From Acidobacteria bacterium UBA2994 (GTDB taxonomy: Bacteria > Acidobacteriota > Vicinamibacteria > Vicinamibacterales > UBA8438), in the NCBI GenBank assembly GCA_002346545.1, contig DEAA01000053.1:1-64000 (forward strand): a stretch of 64,000 nt of DNA, written 5' to 3'. Below, one piece after another: positions 41,730 through 51,712 of the stretch (position 1 is the first letter of the stretch; each line of letters starts with the position of its first letter). Position numbers and translations under genes: made by a program. The notes under the pieces are model-generated. The model made no database searches and had not been told where the DNA came from. It worked only from the letters and a program-made list of their open reading frames with translations.

Positions 41730-43793
41730 CTAGGGCAATGCGAACGCCACTAGCTCGGCGATGTTGTCCTCGTCGAGCGCGCTCACCACGATGTGCTGCT
41801 TCCCGTCTGCCATGTAGGTGATCGGGAAGCCAGTGGTAGGCCCGGCGAGCTGAATCTCGTAGACGACCGCACCGGTCACCTTGTCATACGCTCGGAGCAG
41901 CGGCGCACCCCGCGCCCCCTCGCCAGAGAACAACAGCTCAGAGGTGACTAGCAACCCCGACCCCTGGGTAGGCGTACCCGTCCGCGGGATGTCGACGTCC
42001 TGCAGATCGGGATGCTCGCTGATATAACGCGGCGTCTCGCCGTGCGGTACCTGCCAGAGGATCTCGCCCGCCTTCAGGTCGATCGCGGTAATTCGACCGT
42101 AGGGCGGCTTGATCAGCGGTAGATCCCGGACGCGCGGGGCGCCCCGCGCGAACGAGATGTGATAGCGAACGCCTGTATTCTCCGTACCCTCGGTCAGCGC
42201 GAACAACTGGAGTCGCGTGGCGGATGGCACGAAGAGCACGTCGTCCACCGGGTCGACCGCGCCGCCCGGCCAGTTGACGCCACCACCCGCGCTTGGTAGT
42301 GCGAGGGTCCCCTGGTTGCCGCCCTCCTCCACTAGCGACGGCGGTGTATAGAGCGGCCCCAACCGGAAATCCTCAGTAATCTGGAGCGCTTCGGCCCGGA
42401 GTTCGGGCGTGAAGTCGATGAGGTCGTCTTCGAGTACGCCCTGACGATCGAATGCGGGCGGCTTGGTCGGAAAGGGCTGGGTCGGAGCTGTCCACTCCCC
42501 CGGCACGTCGGACTCGGGCACGGGACGCTCATCGATCGGCCAGACCGGCTCGCCGGTCTCGCGGTTAAGCACGTAGGCGAACCCCTGCTTCGAGAGCTGA
42601 ACCACTGCCTTCACCGGGGTCCCGTCCACCTCGATATCAACGAGGATCGGCGCGGTCGGAATGTCGTAGTCCCAGAGCTCGTGGTGAGTGAACTGAAAGT
42701 GCCACCGTCGCTCGCCCGTCTCGGCGTCAAGCGCGATCAGCGAGTTCGCGAATAGGTTGTCACCTGGACGATACCCGCCGAAGTAGTCGTTGGTGGCGGT
42801 CTCGGTGGGTACGTAGAACAACCCAAGCTCCTCATCGACCGTGACCGGCGCCCAGTGCCCCACGTTGCCGGTGTATTTCCAGGACGCTTCGAGAAGTTCC
42901 GGGGACTCCTCGACCCATGGGTGAGTGCCCGTCCCCACCTCCCAGAGCAATTCGTCGGCCTTCAACCAGGTCTCGACCCCAAACTCCCCTTCCTTTGGTA
43001 CGGTATTGAAACGCCAGAGCGTCTCTCCGGTGCGCACATCGTAGGCCACCACGTCGCCCGGCATGTTCATCGGCCACACCTCGTTGGGTGAGGCACGGGT
43101 CGGTACGCTTCCCGTATGCAGTGAGATAGAGGCCACCAGCGTGTTCCCCAGGATGGCCGCGGGTGAGGTGTTGGCCACCCGGCCCGCCCGTAGAGCGGCC
43201 GGCCGCTCGTCCCAGCGCAGGTCGTCCATCATATCGATGACCCCGCCGTCACCGAACGAGCCGACCCGCTCTCCGGTGTGCGCATTTAGGGCCACCAGCT
43301 GGTAGCTCGGCGTCACCACATAGATGCGATCGTCTCCGGCACCGTCGGTCCAGTAGCTGACCCCCCGGCCGGCGCTCCGAGCCACCGGTTCGATAATGTC
43401 GCCCCATCGCTGCTCGTTGTCGCCCGGCTGCCATCCCCAGATAGACTCACCGGTCGCCGAGTCAAGCGCGATGACGTTCCGCTGGTTGCCGATAGTCGTG
43501 TACAGGACGCCATCGATCACCAACGGACTGATCTGCGTCCGCCCGGACGGTGGCGGTGTGCCCTGGTCACGGGCACTCCAGCGCCAGACCACTTCCAGCT
43601 CGTCCACGTTGCCGGCGTCGATCTGGTCCAGCGGCGAGTAGCGCGTCGCGCCGGCGTCGGCGCCGAACACGCCCCATGCGCCGTCGGCGGCACCCGTCTG
43701 GGCGGCCACTGGGCCTCCCGCCAGAGCGGCCGCTATCACGACCGCCGTGGTCACCACGGTTGCCGGGTGATACACAGAGAGCACCGTACGCAT
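41730..43793 (-). CDS. PQQ-dependent quinoprotein dehydrogenase (alcohol/glucose type)
   Basis: A 687-residue exported eight-bladed propeller with signal peptide (VVTTAVVIAAALAGGPVAAQ). The mature start reads WGVFGADAGATRYSPLDQIDAGNV, the hallmark of membrane-type quinoprotein dehydrogenases. Propeller repeats include VIALDSATGESIWGW, LVALNAHTGERVGSFG, FQFTHHELWDYDIPTAPILVDI and YGRITAIDLKAGEILWQ. The HHELWDYD motif supplies Asp for the active site. There is no fused cytochrome domain and no membrane domain, so electrons must go to a separate acceptor. GGAGGAGGAG precedes the ATG at 43793. Substrate unknown. Confidence 0.9.
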   Translation of the reverse strand: MRTVLSVYHPATVVTTAVVIAAALAGGPVAAQTGAADGAWGVFGADAGATRYSPLDQIDAGNVDELEVVWRWSARDQGTPPPSGRTQISPLVIDGVLYTTIGNQRNVIALDSATGESIWGWQPGDNEQRWGDIIEPVARSAGRGVSYWTDGAGDDRIYVVTPSYQLVALNAHTGERVGSFGDGGVIDMMDDLRWDERPAALRAGRVANTSPAAILGNTLVASISLHTGSVPTRASPNEVWPMNMPGDVVAYDVRTGETLWRFNTVPKEGEFGVETWLKADELLWEVGTGTHPWVEESPELLEASWKYTGNVGHWAPVTVDEELGLFYVPTETATNDYFGGYRPGDNLFANSLIALDAETGERRWHFQFTHHELWDYDIPTAPILVDIEVDGTPVKAVVQLSKQGFAYVLNRETGEPVWPIDERPVPESDVPGEWTAPTQPFPTKPPAFDRQGVLEDDLIDFTPELRAEALQITEDFRLGPLYTPPSLVEEGGNQGTLALPSAGGGVNWPGGAVDPVDDVLFVPSATRLQLFALTEGTENTGVRYHISFARGAPRVRDLPLIKPPYGRITAIDLKAGEILWQVPHGETPRYISEHPDLQDVDIPRTGTPTQGSGLLVTSELLFSGEGARGAPLLRAYDKVTGAVVYEIQLAGPTTGFPITYMADGKQHIVVSALDEDNIAELVAFALP

Positions 43794-43886
43794 GGCGTGT
43801 CTCCTCCTCCTTACGTGGGACTTCGTCCCAAACGACCAGCACCAACAGGCTATTACTGACTTGGCAGCGGATGCTCGGCACCTCAT

Positions 43887-44996
43887 CTAGTCGAAGGCTT
43901 CAATCAACTCGTAAGCCAGACCGTTCGGGTCCTCAACCAACAGGGCCCGCGTCTCGCCAAACGGATACGGTCCTTCGAGGATCGGCACGCCGGTGGCTTC
44001 GAGGTGCGCGATCACGGTATCGAGGTCAGGATAGGTCAAACCAACATGGTCAACGACCTGCCCGCGTGACGGCGCAAGCGGCCGATCGTTGCCATCACCG
44101 CAACGCCCGTCGCGACACTGACGCGGATACCAGAGCCAGCTCGCATTCGCGACGCGTGCGTTTCCGGCTGGAATCCTCAGCTGGCCCACCTCCATGTAGG
44201 TCGGATAGGTCACCTCGCCGGTCTGCACCTCGCAGGGGTCCCAGCCGTCTCGCCCGAAGTTGAACTCAGTGCTGAAGCTGTTCTGGTTCTCGGGGAAGGT
44301 AGCACCCAGGTGCTCAACATGCCAGTTGGCGCTGCAGAGCGGGTCCTCCCCCCAGAAGTGGGTATGGCTCCGGAAGTTGTCGGTCCGGCCAGCCGTGAAC
44401 TCGACCAGCATCCCGTCCGGATCGACCAGATAGCCGAAATCGAGACCAGAAGTGGCCGGTGGCGGCAGATCTTCGGCGATCCGTTCATCGATCTGGCTCA
44501 ACGGGAGGAGCGCTTCGCCCAGAGGCAAACCGAGTGAGTGAAGCGAGGTGTTGTCACCGCCAGGGCCGCCGTAGAGCGTGACCAGCTCGAAGGCCGCGGA
44601 GTCGAGGGCCGCGAACCGGGCCCGCGGCTGCTCGGTGTTGGCTCCGGCGAAGGTCGATCCGAAGGTCCAGAAGCCGCTCTGTGGCTCGCTGCGCTGCAAC
44701 TCCCGATCGAAGCCACCCGGTGCCTGCTCGGCGACCTGGGTGTACAGCAGGTAGATGTCGTCGTAGAACGCCGGGAAGCCCGCATGGGTCGTCACGCTGC
44801 CCTGCGGCCAGTAGGTGCCGTACCACTCGAGCGACCGCTCCGGATCCACCGAGTTGATGTGGATATGGTGGAACGTGGGCGACGGAATGGCCGGCGATCG
44901 CGCCGTCGCCTCCTCGGCCGGTTCAGTAGGAACGCATGCCGCTCCAAGAGCGGCCAGCATCGAGACCAACCCCGTCAACACGCCGTGTCTTCGCAT
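43887..44996 (-). CDS. VOC (glyoxalase/extradiol-dioxygenase fold) lipoprotein
   Basis: A 369-residue predicted lipoprotein: signal peptide LTGLVSMLAALGAAC with lipobox. The first VOC half starts at FHHIHINSVDPERSLEWYG, and includes DFGYLVDPDGMLVEFTAG; the second is VDHVGLTYPDLDTVIAHLEATGVPI ... LLVEDPNGLAYELIEAFD. Between them is a Cys-bearing insert (WDPCEVQTGE, RQCRDGRCGDGND). Metal ligands (His, Glu) are at the expected ends of both units. Surface VOC proteins of this type have no assigned reaction. GGGAGG lies before ATG 44996. It is followed by the PQQ dehydrogenase after about 93 bases. Confidence 0.78.
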   Translation of the reverse strand: MRRHGVLTGLVSMLAALGAACVPTEPAEEATARSPAIPSPTFHHIHINSVDPERSLEWYGTYWPQGSVTTHAGFPAFYDDIYLLYTQVAEQAPGGFDRELQRSEPQSGFWTFGSTFAGANTEQPRARFAALDSAAFELVTLYGGPGGDNTSLHSLGLPLGEALLPLSQIDERIAEDLPPPATSGLDFGYLVDPDGMLVEFTAGRTDNFRSHTHFWGEDPLCSANWHVEHLGATFPENQNSFSTEFNFGRDGWDPCEVQTGEVTYPTYMEVGQLRIPAGNARVANASWLWYPRQCRDGRCGDGNDRPLAPSRGQVVDHVGLTYPDLDTVIAHLEATGVPILEGPYPFGETRALLVEDPNGLAYELIEAFD

Positions 44997-45071
44997 CGCC
45001 GTTGACCTCCCTATGCGCGGTACTCGGATCAGACCACCTCTGACGGAGGTAGGCAAGCGAGACAATGACGA

Positions 45072-48000
45072 CTAGGCAGACGCTGTTTCGGCCTGGGCCT
45101 GGTCCGGCGCGTTCGGGCGCCCAACGAGCACCGCGCGAACGTCTTCGATGATGACGTAAGCCGCGGGCACCAACACCAGCGAAATCACGGTGGCGAAGAC
45201 GACTCCGAAGGCCAGGGAGATGGCCATAGGGACGAGACTCTGTGTCTCGAGGTCGCGCGAGATAAGCACCGGCACCAGCCCGCCGAAGGTGGTCAGCGAC
45301 GTTAGTAGGATGGGACGGAAACGGGCAATGCCAGCTTCGCAGGCCGCTTCGACGACATCGCCGTGCACCCGGCGCTTCCGGTTGATGAAGTCGATCATGA
45401 GCAGACTGTCGTTGACCACCACACCCGCCAGCGCCACCAAGCCGAAAAGTGACACCAGGGTGAGCTCGGCGCCCATAACAACGTGACCCCAGTAAGCGCC
45501 CACCAGCCCGAACGGAATGGCCGCCATGATGATGAGCGGCTGCACGTACGACTTCAGCGGAATGGCGAGCAAGGTATAGATCAGCAGCAACGCCAGTCCA
45601 AAGCCCTGGGTCAGCCCGCTCAGGCTGTCCTGCTGCTCACCGAGCATGCCAGCCAAACGATAGGTTACGCCGGGATGCGACTGAAGGATCTCGGGCAAGA
45701 TCGTCGCTTCGAGATCGCCGACCACTTCATTCGCCGAGGCACCCACACCAACCGCGGCCCGGACGTTGATCACTCGCTGACGATCCACCCGTTGAATCGT
45801 CGAGAACCCCCGCCCTTCTTCGACGTCGGCCACCGAGCGGAACGGCACCTCGTCGCCGGCCGGCGTCCGGATCCACATCCGATCAAGGTTGTCGACCGAC
45901 CGCCGATGCTCAGGCGGATAGCGAAGCATAACGCGCACATCGTGCCGCCCGCGCTGGATCCGCTGGACTTCTTCACCGTAGAAGGCCTGGCGCACCTGCC
46001 GGCCGAGGTCGCGTTGCGACAGTCCGAGGTGAATCGCCTCCGGCTTGATCCCGAGTCGGAGCTCCTGCTTACCGGCCCTGGCGGTATCGGTCACGTCTCG
46101 CAACCCAGGATAGCGGATCAAATACTCGCGCAGAGCCGCGGTGGCCGACTCGAGCTCATCGAGGTCGAGACCGGTCAGCTGGATGTCCACATCCTGGCCC
46201 GCGCTGAACTGCGACCCGGCAAAGGTCAGCTCCTCGACGCCCGGTAGTGGTCCCATCGCCGCCCGCCACAACTCGGCGATGTCATCGCCATCGAGGGTCC
46301 GGTCCGCCTCTGGGTCGATCTCGATGGTCACCTCCCCAATATTGCTCCCACCGAGAATCAAACTGCCGTTGAGCATGGCGTCGCCCTGCGCTGTGCCGAA
46401 CGGCTGCTCCCCCACCGCCGAATAGACGTAGCTCACTAGCGGCTGGCCTTGAGCATCCCGCAGCTCGGAGGCGAGCTGATACGCGCCCGCCTCGACCGCC
46501 GCGACTGCCTCTCTGGTCAGCTGCACCGGCGCGCCGGGCGCAAGCGTGATGTCGGCGGTAACGTAGTCGCTCGGCGGCTCCTGGAAGAAGTTGAACGGCA
46601 CCCTGCCGCTGGACAGCATGCCGACGGTGACCACCAGCAAGCCGGTGCCAGAAGCCACGGTCAGGTAGCGCCAGCTGACCGCCACCTCGACGGAGGGCGC
46701 ATAGACCTTCTTGATGAACCAGCTGAGAAGGCGAGCCAGTCCGTAGGCCTGGCCCGGGCGGCTCGCCCCCCGCCCGCGCCTGAACGAGAGATGCGCCGGC
46801 AGGATCAGGAGCGACTCGACCAACGAGAAGATGAGGCAGCAGGTCACAACCATCGGCACCGCCTCGAAGAACTTCCCCATCATGCCTTCCACCAGCATGA
46901 TCGGCATGAAGGCGGCGATCGTGGTCAGCACACCGAATGTGACCGGCACTAGGACTTCCTGCGCCCCCTCAATGGCACCGCGTAAACCGTCGCCGTGCCG
47001 CTCTTGATGCGTGAAGATGTTCTCGCCCACGATGATGGCGTCGTCCACGACGATGCCCAGTACCACCATGAAGCCGAACAGCGTCATCATATTCAGTGAC
47101 AGGTCCAGCCCGGGCATCAGCATCAGGGCGCCGAGGAACGAGATCGGGATCCCGAGCCCCACCCAGAAGGCCAGCCGGATACGCAGAAACAGCGCCAAGC
47201 AGACGAAGACGAGGAAAGCACCGGTGAGGCCGTTGCGAACCATCCGGCCAAGCTGCCGCTCCAGCTGCTGCGCCTGATCCTGCCAAACGGTCAGCGCCAG
47301 CCCAGGCGGCAGCGTCCTGGTTGGCGCTTCGACGTAGTCGACCACGGCGTTGGCGACCGTCGGCGCGTCAATCTGCCGCGAACGGAACACGCGCAGCACG
47401 ATCGTAGGCACGCCGTTGAACCAAGCGGTCTGGTCCGTTTCAGCGAAGCCATCCACCACGGTCGCCACATCACCCAGCCGGATGTAGGTCCCATCGGCTC
47501 GCGTGATCAGCGCCAGGTCTTCGAACGACGTGCCCCGGTAGGCCTGACCCACCGTGCGCAGCAGGATCTCGCCGCCCTCGGCCCGCACCGCTCCGCCCGG
47601 CAGGTCGAGCGATGCGCCACGCACCGCGTCGGCCACCCGATCGAAGGTCAATCCGTATCGACGGAGGGCGGTCTCCGATACCTCAATCGAGATCTCATAG
47701 GGCTTGGCCCCCTGGAGCTCCACCTCGCTCACCCCGGATATGGCCGAGAGGTCGTCGCGTACCCTGTCTGCCCACTGGTGAAGTGTGGCGTTGTCCACAT
47801 CGCCCCACATGGCGACGTGGATCACCTGAAACCGCGTGACTAGTTCCTGGATGACCGGCTTCTCGACCTCGACGGGAAAGGTGTCGATAGCGTCGACACT
47901 ACTCTTAATATCGTCGACCGCCTTTCGAAGGTCGGCCCCATACTCGAGCTCGACCAGCAGTGTGGCCTGGCCTTCGGCGGCCGTCGCTGTGATCTCCCGT

Positions 48001-48233
48001 ACTCCGTCGATGCCCTGCACCGCCTCCTCGAGCCGCACGCTCACGGCATCCTCGACCTCGGCCGGGCTCGCACCGAGGTACGGGATGTTGATGGCCACCA
48101 TGTCCAGGTTCATCTCCGGAAAGACTTCCTGGTCGATCGTCGTCGCAGCGAGCAGGCCACTCGATACGATGAACACCATCGTGAGATTGGCGGCGACCGG
48201 GTTGCGTGCGAACCACGCGACAGCAGAATGCAT
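45072..48233 (-). CDS. RND-family efflux transporter inner-membrane subunit (HAE1/AcrB-like)
   Basis: A 1053-residue RND transporter, full length for the family. It starts MHSAVAWFARNPVAANLTMVF and contains two six-helix bundles and two large periplasmic loops. The proton-relay Asp pair is in GIVVDDAIIVGENIFTHQE (about residue 405); the second repeat has LVSLFGLVALAGVVVNDSLLMIDFINRKR (about 940). It probably exports drugs, lipids or other small molecules in exchange for protons. No membrane-fusion or outer-membrane channel gene is next to it, so partners must be elsewhere. ATG at 48233 is the natural start. Confidence 0.93.
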   Translation of the reverse strand: MHSAVAWFARNPVAANLTMVFIVSSGLLAATTIDQEVFPEMNLDMVAINIPYLGASPAEVEDAVSVRLEEAVQGIDGVREITATAAEGQATLLVELEYGADLRKAVDDIKSSVDAIDTFPVEVEKPVIQELVTRFQVIHVAMWGDVDNATLHQWADRVRDDLSAISGVSEVELQGAKPYEISIEVSETALRRYGLTFDRVADAVRGASLDLPGGAVRAEGGEILLRTVGQAYRGTSFEDLALITRADGTYIRLGDVATVVDGFAETDQTAWFNGVPTIVLRVFRSRQIDAPTVANAVVDYVEAPTRTLPPGLALTVWQDQAQQLERQLGRMVRNGLTGAFLVFVCLALFLRIRLAFWVGLGIPISFLGALMLMPGLDLSLNMMTLFGFMVVLGIVVDDAIIVGENIFTHQERHGDGLRGAIEGAQEVLVPVTFGVLTTIAAFMPIMLVEGMMGKFFEAVPMVVTCCLIFSLVESLLILPAHLSFRRGRGASRPGQAYGLARLLSWFIKKVYAPSVEVAVSWRYLTVASGTGLLVVTVGMLSSGRVPFNFFQEPPSDYVTADITLAPGAPVQLTREAVAAVEAGAYQLASELRDAQGQPLVSYVYSAVGEQPFGTAQGDAMLNGSLILGGSNIGEVTIEIDPEADRTLDGDDIAELWRAAMGPLPGVEELTFAGSQFSAGQDVDIQLTGLDLDELESATAALREYLIRYPGLRDVTDTARAGKQELRLGIKPEAIHLGLSQRDLGRQVRQAFYGEEVQRIQRGRHDVRVMLRYPPEHRRSVDNLDRMWIRTPAGDEVPFRSVADVEEGRGFSTIQRVDRQRVINVRAAVGVGASANEVVGDLEATILPEILQSHPGVTYRLAGMLGEQQDSLSGLTQGFGLALLLIYTLLAIPLKSYVQPLIIMAAIPFGLVGAYWGHVVMGAELTLVSLFGLVALAGVVVNDSLLMIDFINRKRRVHGDVVEAACEAGIARFRPILLTSLTTFGGLVPVLISRDLETQSLVPMAISLAFGVVFATVISLVLVPAAYVIIEDVRAVLVGRPNAPDQAQAETASA

Positions 48234-48456
48234 GGGAACGAGCGGGTGGAGGCTGGGTTCCCGAAGGGAAATACCGATACCCAGATTACGACCGTAACGT
48301 ACCTGGGCACGAATTGCCCACTCGCCGGTGCGCCCCCGTGGCAGCGCGTTCGGCAGAGCAAGAACCGTGCAAGGATTGACGACCCTGACGGTTGCGACGC
48401 TCGTGATCGGCGAGCTGGTGGCGGCTCCACTCGCGGTGGGCCGTCGGGCCGCTATG

Positions 48457-50004
48457 CTATGGCGTCACGCAGGCGAAACTGGCCGCGTCGTTCGTATCGC
48501 CCGAGCCGTCATACTCAGCCACCTGGGGATACGGACAGAGCGGCCGGGTCATGGTCGTCTCACCGCCGGCGTCGATCTTGGACGCTCGCAGACGTTCCGG
48601 CGCCCGATCCTCCTCCACCCAGACCCGGATCGCCTCGACCCAGTCGACGCGGTCGGGTCCAGGGCCGCCCGCGCAGTGCAACACACCCGGGAGCATGTAC
48701 AGACGTGAGTAGTCCGTCGCGGATGCATCCTCGGACTGCAGCTGCTCGAAATAGTCGATGGTCCCCAGCGGCGACAGCGCAAGGTCGGACCAGCCGGTCC
48801 AGTAGATGATTTTGCCGCCGCCGTCACGGAACACGCTCAGGTCGGTGCTCGTAGCGTTGAGCATCGCGGCCGTTGGTGCGGTGTCCTCCGCCCAGGTCGA
48901 GAAGTCGTACTGGGTATAGTCCCACTCGGGGTCATTGAAGACGAAGTATTTGAACAGCTCAGTACCGAAGCCGTACTGGGCGTTCGGGATGCCGCTGGCC
49001 CGGCGCGCTTCACTCGCTACCACCCAGGAATCCCAGCCGCCGCGGTTATGCTCGCCGCCGTAGTTGAAGCCGGGATAGATCGACTGCCCCTTCGACGTCG
49101 GTCCGTCATACACCCGCTCGATCGCGGCGAGCTGGGCCTCGGTCACACATCCCTCGGCGGCCACGTCCCCGACGCAGTGCGGTAGGTCGGCGGGCGTGAA
49201 GCCGCAGGTGCGTGGGTCGGTCATCGAACCGTCGACGACTCCGTCGTCACCATCACACGCTTTAAGGATGCTCATCCCTAACAGTTCGAGGGTGTCTGGG
49301 GTGAGTACCGGCTCATCAACGTCGCCGGACGGATAGATCGCCTGTTGGTTCTGCACGAACCCGGCCGTGAAGCCGGTCCAGTGGTAAGCCGGGGCCGCTG
49401 CCACGATGCCATCGAAGTCATCGGGATAGCGCTGCGACTCCATCATCGCCTGACCGCCGCCTCGGCTGCAGCCAACGAAATAGGAGTAGTCAGGCCCCTG
49501 ATCGTAGTAGTGCTGGATGATGGACTTGCTGGCTTCGGAGGTCAGATGCACCGCACGGTGCCCAAAGTTCCCCTGCCGTTCGGGATGATTCAGCGCCCAG
49601 GAAGCCTGAATGCCGTTGCCCTTGTGCCCCGTGTCCGTACCCACCGTAGCGTAGCCGCGCTCAAGCGGACCACCACCGTGAGCGTAGAGGCCACGTGCCT
49701 GGTTCTGAACACTGCCCACGAAGCCGCCACCACCGCCCATCAGGAACCGTCCGTTCCAGGCATTGGGCTCGGGTAACAGCAGCTCGAACTTGATCTCGGT
49801 CTCGATCACGCCAGCGACACGGCAGTGCGTAGGGATGGTATCGGTCGCGGCCACGATCTCGGCTTCGCCGATGCGCATGGCAATCAATTCGAGCGTCGCC
49901 AGGCCGGCGCACCCATCCACGGTGGTCGGCGTCGCACAGGCCGCGGCAACCGCCAGCCCGACCCCCAGGCTCAATCTCAGCAACGTTCTCCGAATCGACG
50001 ACAC
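48457..50004 (-). CDS. Tannase/feruloyl esterase family protein
   Basis: A 515-residue exported serine esterase. The signal sequence (LLRLSLGVGLAVAAAC) has a Cys that may make it a lipoprotein. The core reads WNGRFLMGGGGGFVGSVQNQ, ATVGTDTGHKG, the nucleophile elbow FVGCSRGGGQAMM (about residue 185), then the acid (GWSDLALSP) and the His in PGVLHCAGGPGPD. A Cys in the elbow and one beside the His (LHC) form the family's catalytic disulfide. It hydrolyses plant phenolic esters in characterised relatives. GTG at 50004 is preceded by GAGGAG. Confidence 0.9.
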   Translation of the reverse strand: MSSIRRTLLRLSLGVGLAVAAACATPTTVDGCAGLATLELIAMRIGEAEIVAATDTIPTHCRVAGVIETEIKFELLLPEPNAWNGRFLMGGGGGFVGSVQNQARGLYAHGGGPLERGYATVGTDTGHKGNGIQASWALNHPERQGNFGHRAVHLTSEASKSIIQHYYDQGPDYSYFVGCSRGGGQAMMESQRYPDDFDGIVAAAPAYHWTGFTAGFVQNQQAIYPSGDVDEPVLTPDTLELLGMSILKACDGDDGVVDGSMTDPRTCGFTPADLPHCVGDVAAEGCVTEAQLAAIERVYDGPTSKGQSIYPGFNYGGEHNRGGWDSWVVASEARRASGIPNAQYGFGTELFKYFVFNDPEWDYTQYDFSTWAEDTAPTAAMLNATSTDLSVFRDGGGKIIYWTGWSDLALSPLGTIDYFEQLQSEDASATDYSRLYMLPGVLHCAGGPGPDRVDWVEAIRVWVEEDRAPERLRASKIDAGGETTMTRPLCPYPQVAEYDGSGDTNDAASFACVTP

Positions 50005-50059
50005 CGGTCTCTCCTCTTTCGGCGTTAATGTGGCCAACGCAGCTCGCGAGTGGTTGGAG

Positions 50060-51700
50060 TTACCGCAGTTCGCGCGGCAACGACTCGCCTTCGAGCAACA
50101 GATACAGGTGCGCTTCGAGCTGCTGCATTCCCGCTTCGCCATCGAACGAGAGCCGGCCGTCCCTGTCTTCGTCGAAGCCCTCGGCAATCTGGTAGGTCAG
50201 CGCCTGGAGCCTCCCCACCAGGGGAGCCGCCCGGCGAATCGACACGGCGTCCCGAAGCTGGGAAGCGATGTCGACCGCCTCTCGAGCGTGGGTCAGCATG
50301 CCATCCGCGATCTGGGTTACGTGGCCGGTATGGGTCTCCAGATTGTCCGAAGCCCCAGACTCGGCAGCCGCTCGCTCCAAGTGCTCGACCAGAGCCTCGA
50401 CCGCCGGAATCACGCCGAACCCAAGACCGGGCCCCGAGGCGCCGTCGGCCGGATCAAGCAAATGCAACACGTGCGCGCCGTGGCGTCGCATGGCAGCGAA
50501 GTCGCTCAGGTCGCCGGCGGCAAAGTTCGCGTGGAGCACGGCGGCCCCCACCTCTGCCGATGCGGTCGCAGCGAGTCCCATCCCGTCAGGGGCACCAGGG
50601 AAGACATACGCCACGTGGCCGAGGTGGAGGGACCCGCCACCCGGAAGCGCACTCGCGGTACCGTTCGGCTCGTGGCGCTCAAGCATGCGGCGCCGGACCA
50701 CGGCGCCATAGACGTTACCGGCCAAATCAACCCCGACGCCTTCGGCTCCACTGTGCTCGATGGCGTATGGCTCCAGATCCTCGATTAAATACTCGACCGA
50801 GCCGTCCTGGGCACTGCCCACTCTGATGCCCTTCTTCCAACCGGGATTGTCGGTGCCAAAGGACTCGGAGTCGGCAACATAGATCCGGTCGTCGGCGCCG
50901 ATCGCGATTCCGCTTGGCCGACCAAATTGATACCAGACGTCGAGGAAGGTGCCCTGCTGGTCGAAGATCTGGATCCGGTTGTTCCCCCGGTCGCCGACGA
51001 ACAGCCGTCCCTGGGAATCGAGCGCGATGGTGTGGGGAACGTTGAACTCGCCCGGCGCTGACCCTGTTTGGCCCCACGACATCAGGAAACTGCCATCGGC
51101 CGCGTACTTCGTCACCCGGTTCGCTCCGGCGACGAAGCTGTGCCCCTCAGTGATGAAGACCTCACCCGTCGCAGCCACCACCACGTCGGTCGGTTCATTC
51201 AGCCGCGGCGGGTCGCCCGCCGTGCCCCGATCGCCGATAGTCAGCAGCAAGTTCCCGTCGGCATCGAACTTAACCACCCGGTGTCCCCGCTGATCGGCCA
51301 CCCAAACGTTGCCCTCGTCGTCGAGGTCGAGTCCATGCGGAAAGTCGAACATGCCGGACCCCCAGCTGAGGAGGAGCTGGCCATCGGGATCGAGCTTGAG
51401 AAGCGCCGACTCGCTGCGCCCGGTACAAGAATTCTGCAGACAGCGGCTCAGCAGATAGATGTTGCCGTCCGGCCCCTCATCGGCCCCGATGAACGAAGCG
51501 CGCGCGTCGTAGGCGCCGGGCTCGTACGGATTCGGAAGCTCGCCCCACGGGTGCACTCGTACGTAGGGATTCGGGAGGTCGTTGGTTGGCGCGACCCGCG
51601 TCTGGTCCTGGTGCTGCGCTTCAGCAAGTCCCGCGATTGTGAGCCACAACACCACCGCCAGCAAACCGACCACCCGCACGGCGGGCTTCCCATTCAGCAT
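50060..51700 (-). CDS. Exported NHL-repeat propeller with C-terminal helical/EF-hand-like region
   Basis: A 546-residue exported protein with signal peptide (VVGLLAVVLWLTIAGLAEAQ). Residues about 45-300 form an NHL-repeat propeller with FDFPHGLDLDDEGNVWVADQRGHRVVKFDADG, NEPTDVVVAATGEVFITEG, NVPHTIALDSQGRLFVGDRGNNRIQIFD. The C-terminal region (about 390-546) is alpha-helical and Ala/His-rich and includes FDEDRDGRLSFDGE, which resembles an EF-hand loop although position 12 is Gly. Such propellers may bind or oxidise ligands; function unknown. AAGGAG precedes the ATG at 51700, 12 bases after the acyl-CoA dehydrogenase. Confidence 0.8.
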   Translation of the reverse strand: MLNGKPAVRVVGLLAVVLWLTIAGLAEAQHQDQTRVAPTNDLPNPYVRVHPWGELPNPYEPGAYDARASFIGADEGPDGNIYLLSRCLQNSCTGRSESALLKLDPDGQLLLSWGSGMFDFPHGLDLDDEGNVWVADQRGHRVVKFDADGNLLLTIGDRGTAGDPPRLNEPTDVVVAATGEVFITEGHSFVAGANRVTKYAADGSFLMSWGQTGSAPGEFNVPHTIALDSQGRLFVGDRGNNRIQIFDQQGTFLDVWYQFGRPSGIAIGADDRIYVADSESFGTDNPGWKKGIRVGSAQDGSVEYLIEDLEPYAIEHSGAEGVGVDLAGNVYGAVVRRRMLERHEPNGTASALPGGGSLHLGHVAYVFPGAPDGMGLAATASAEVGAAVLHANFAAGDLSDFAAMRRHGAHVLHLLDPADGASGPGLGFGVIPAVEALVEHLERAAAESGASDNLETHTGHVTQIADGMLTHAREAVDIASQLRDAVSIRRAAPLVGRLQALTYQIAEGFDEDRDGRLSFDGEAGMQQLEAHLYLLLEGESLPRELR

Positions 51701-51712
51701 CCGCACTCTCCT

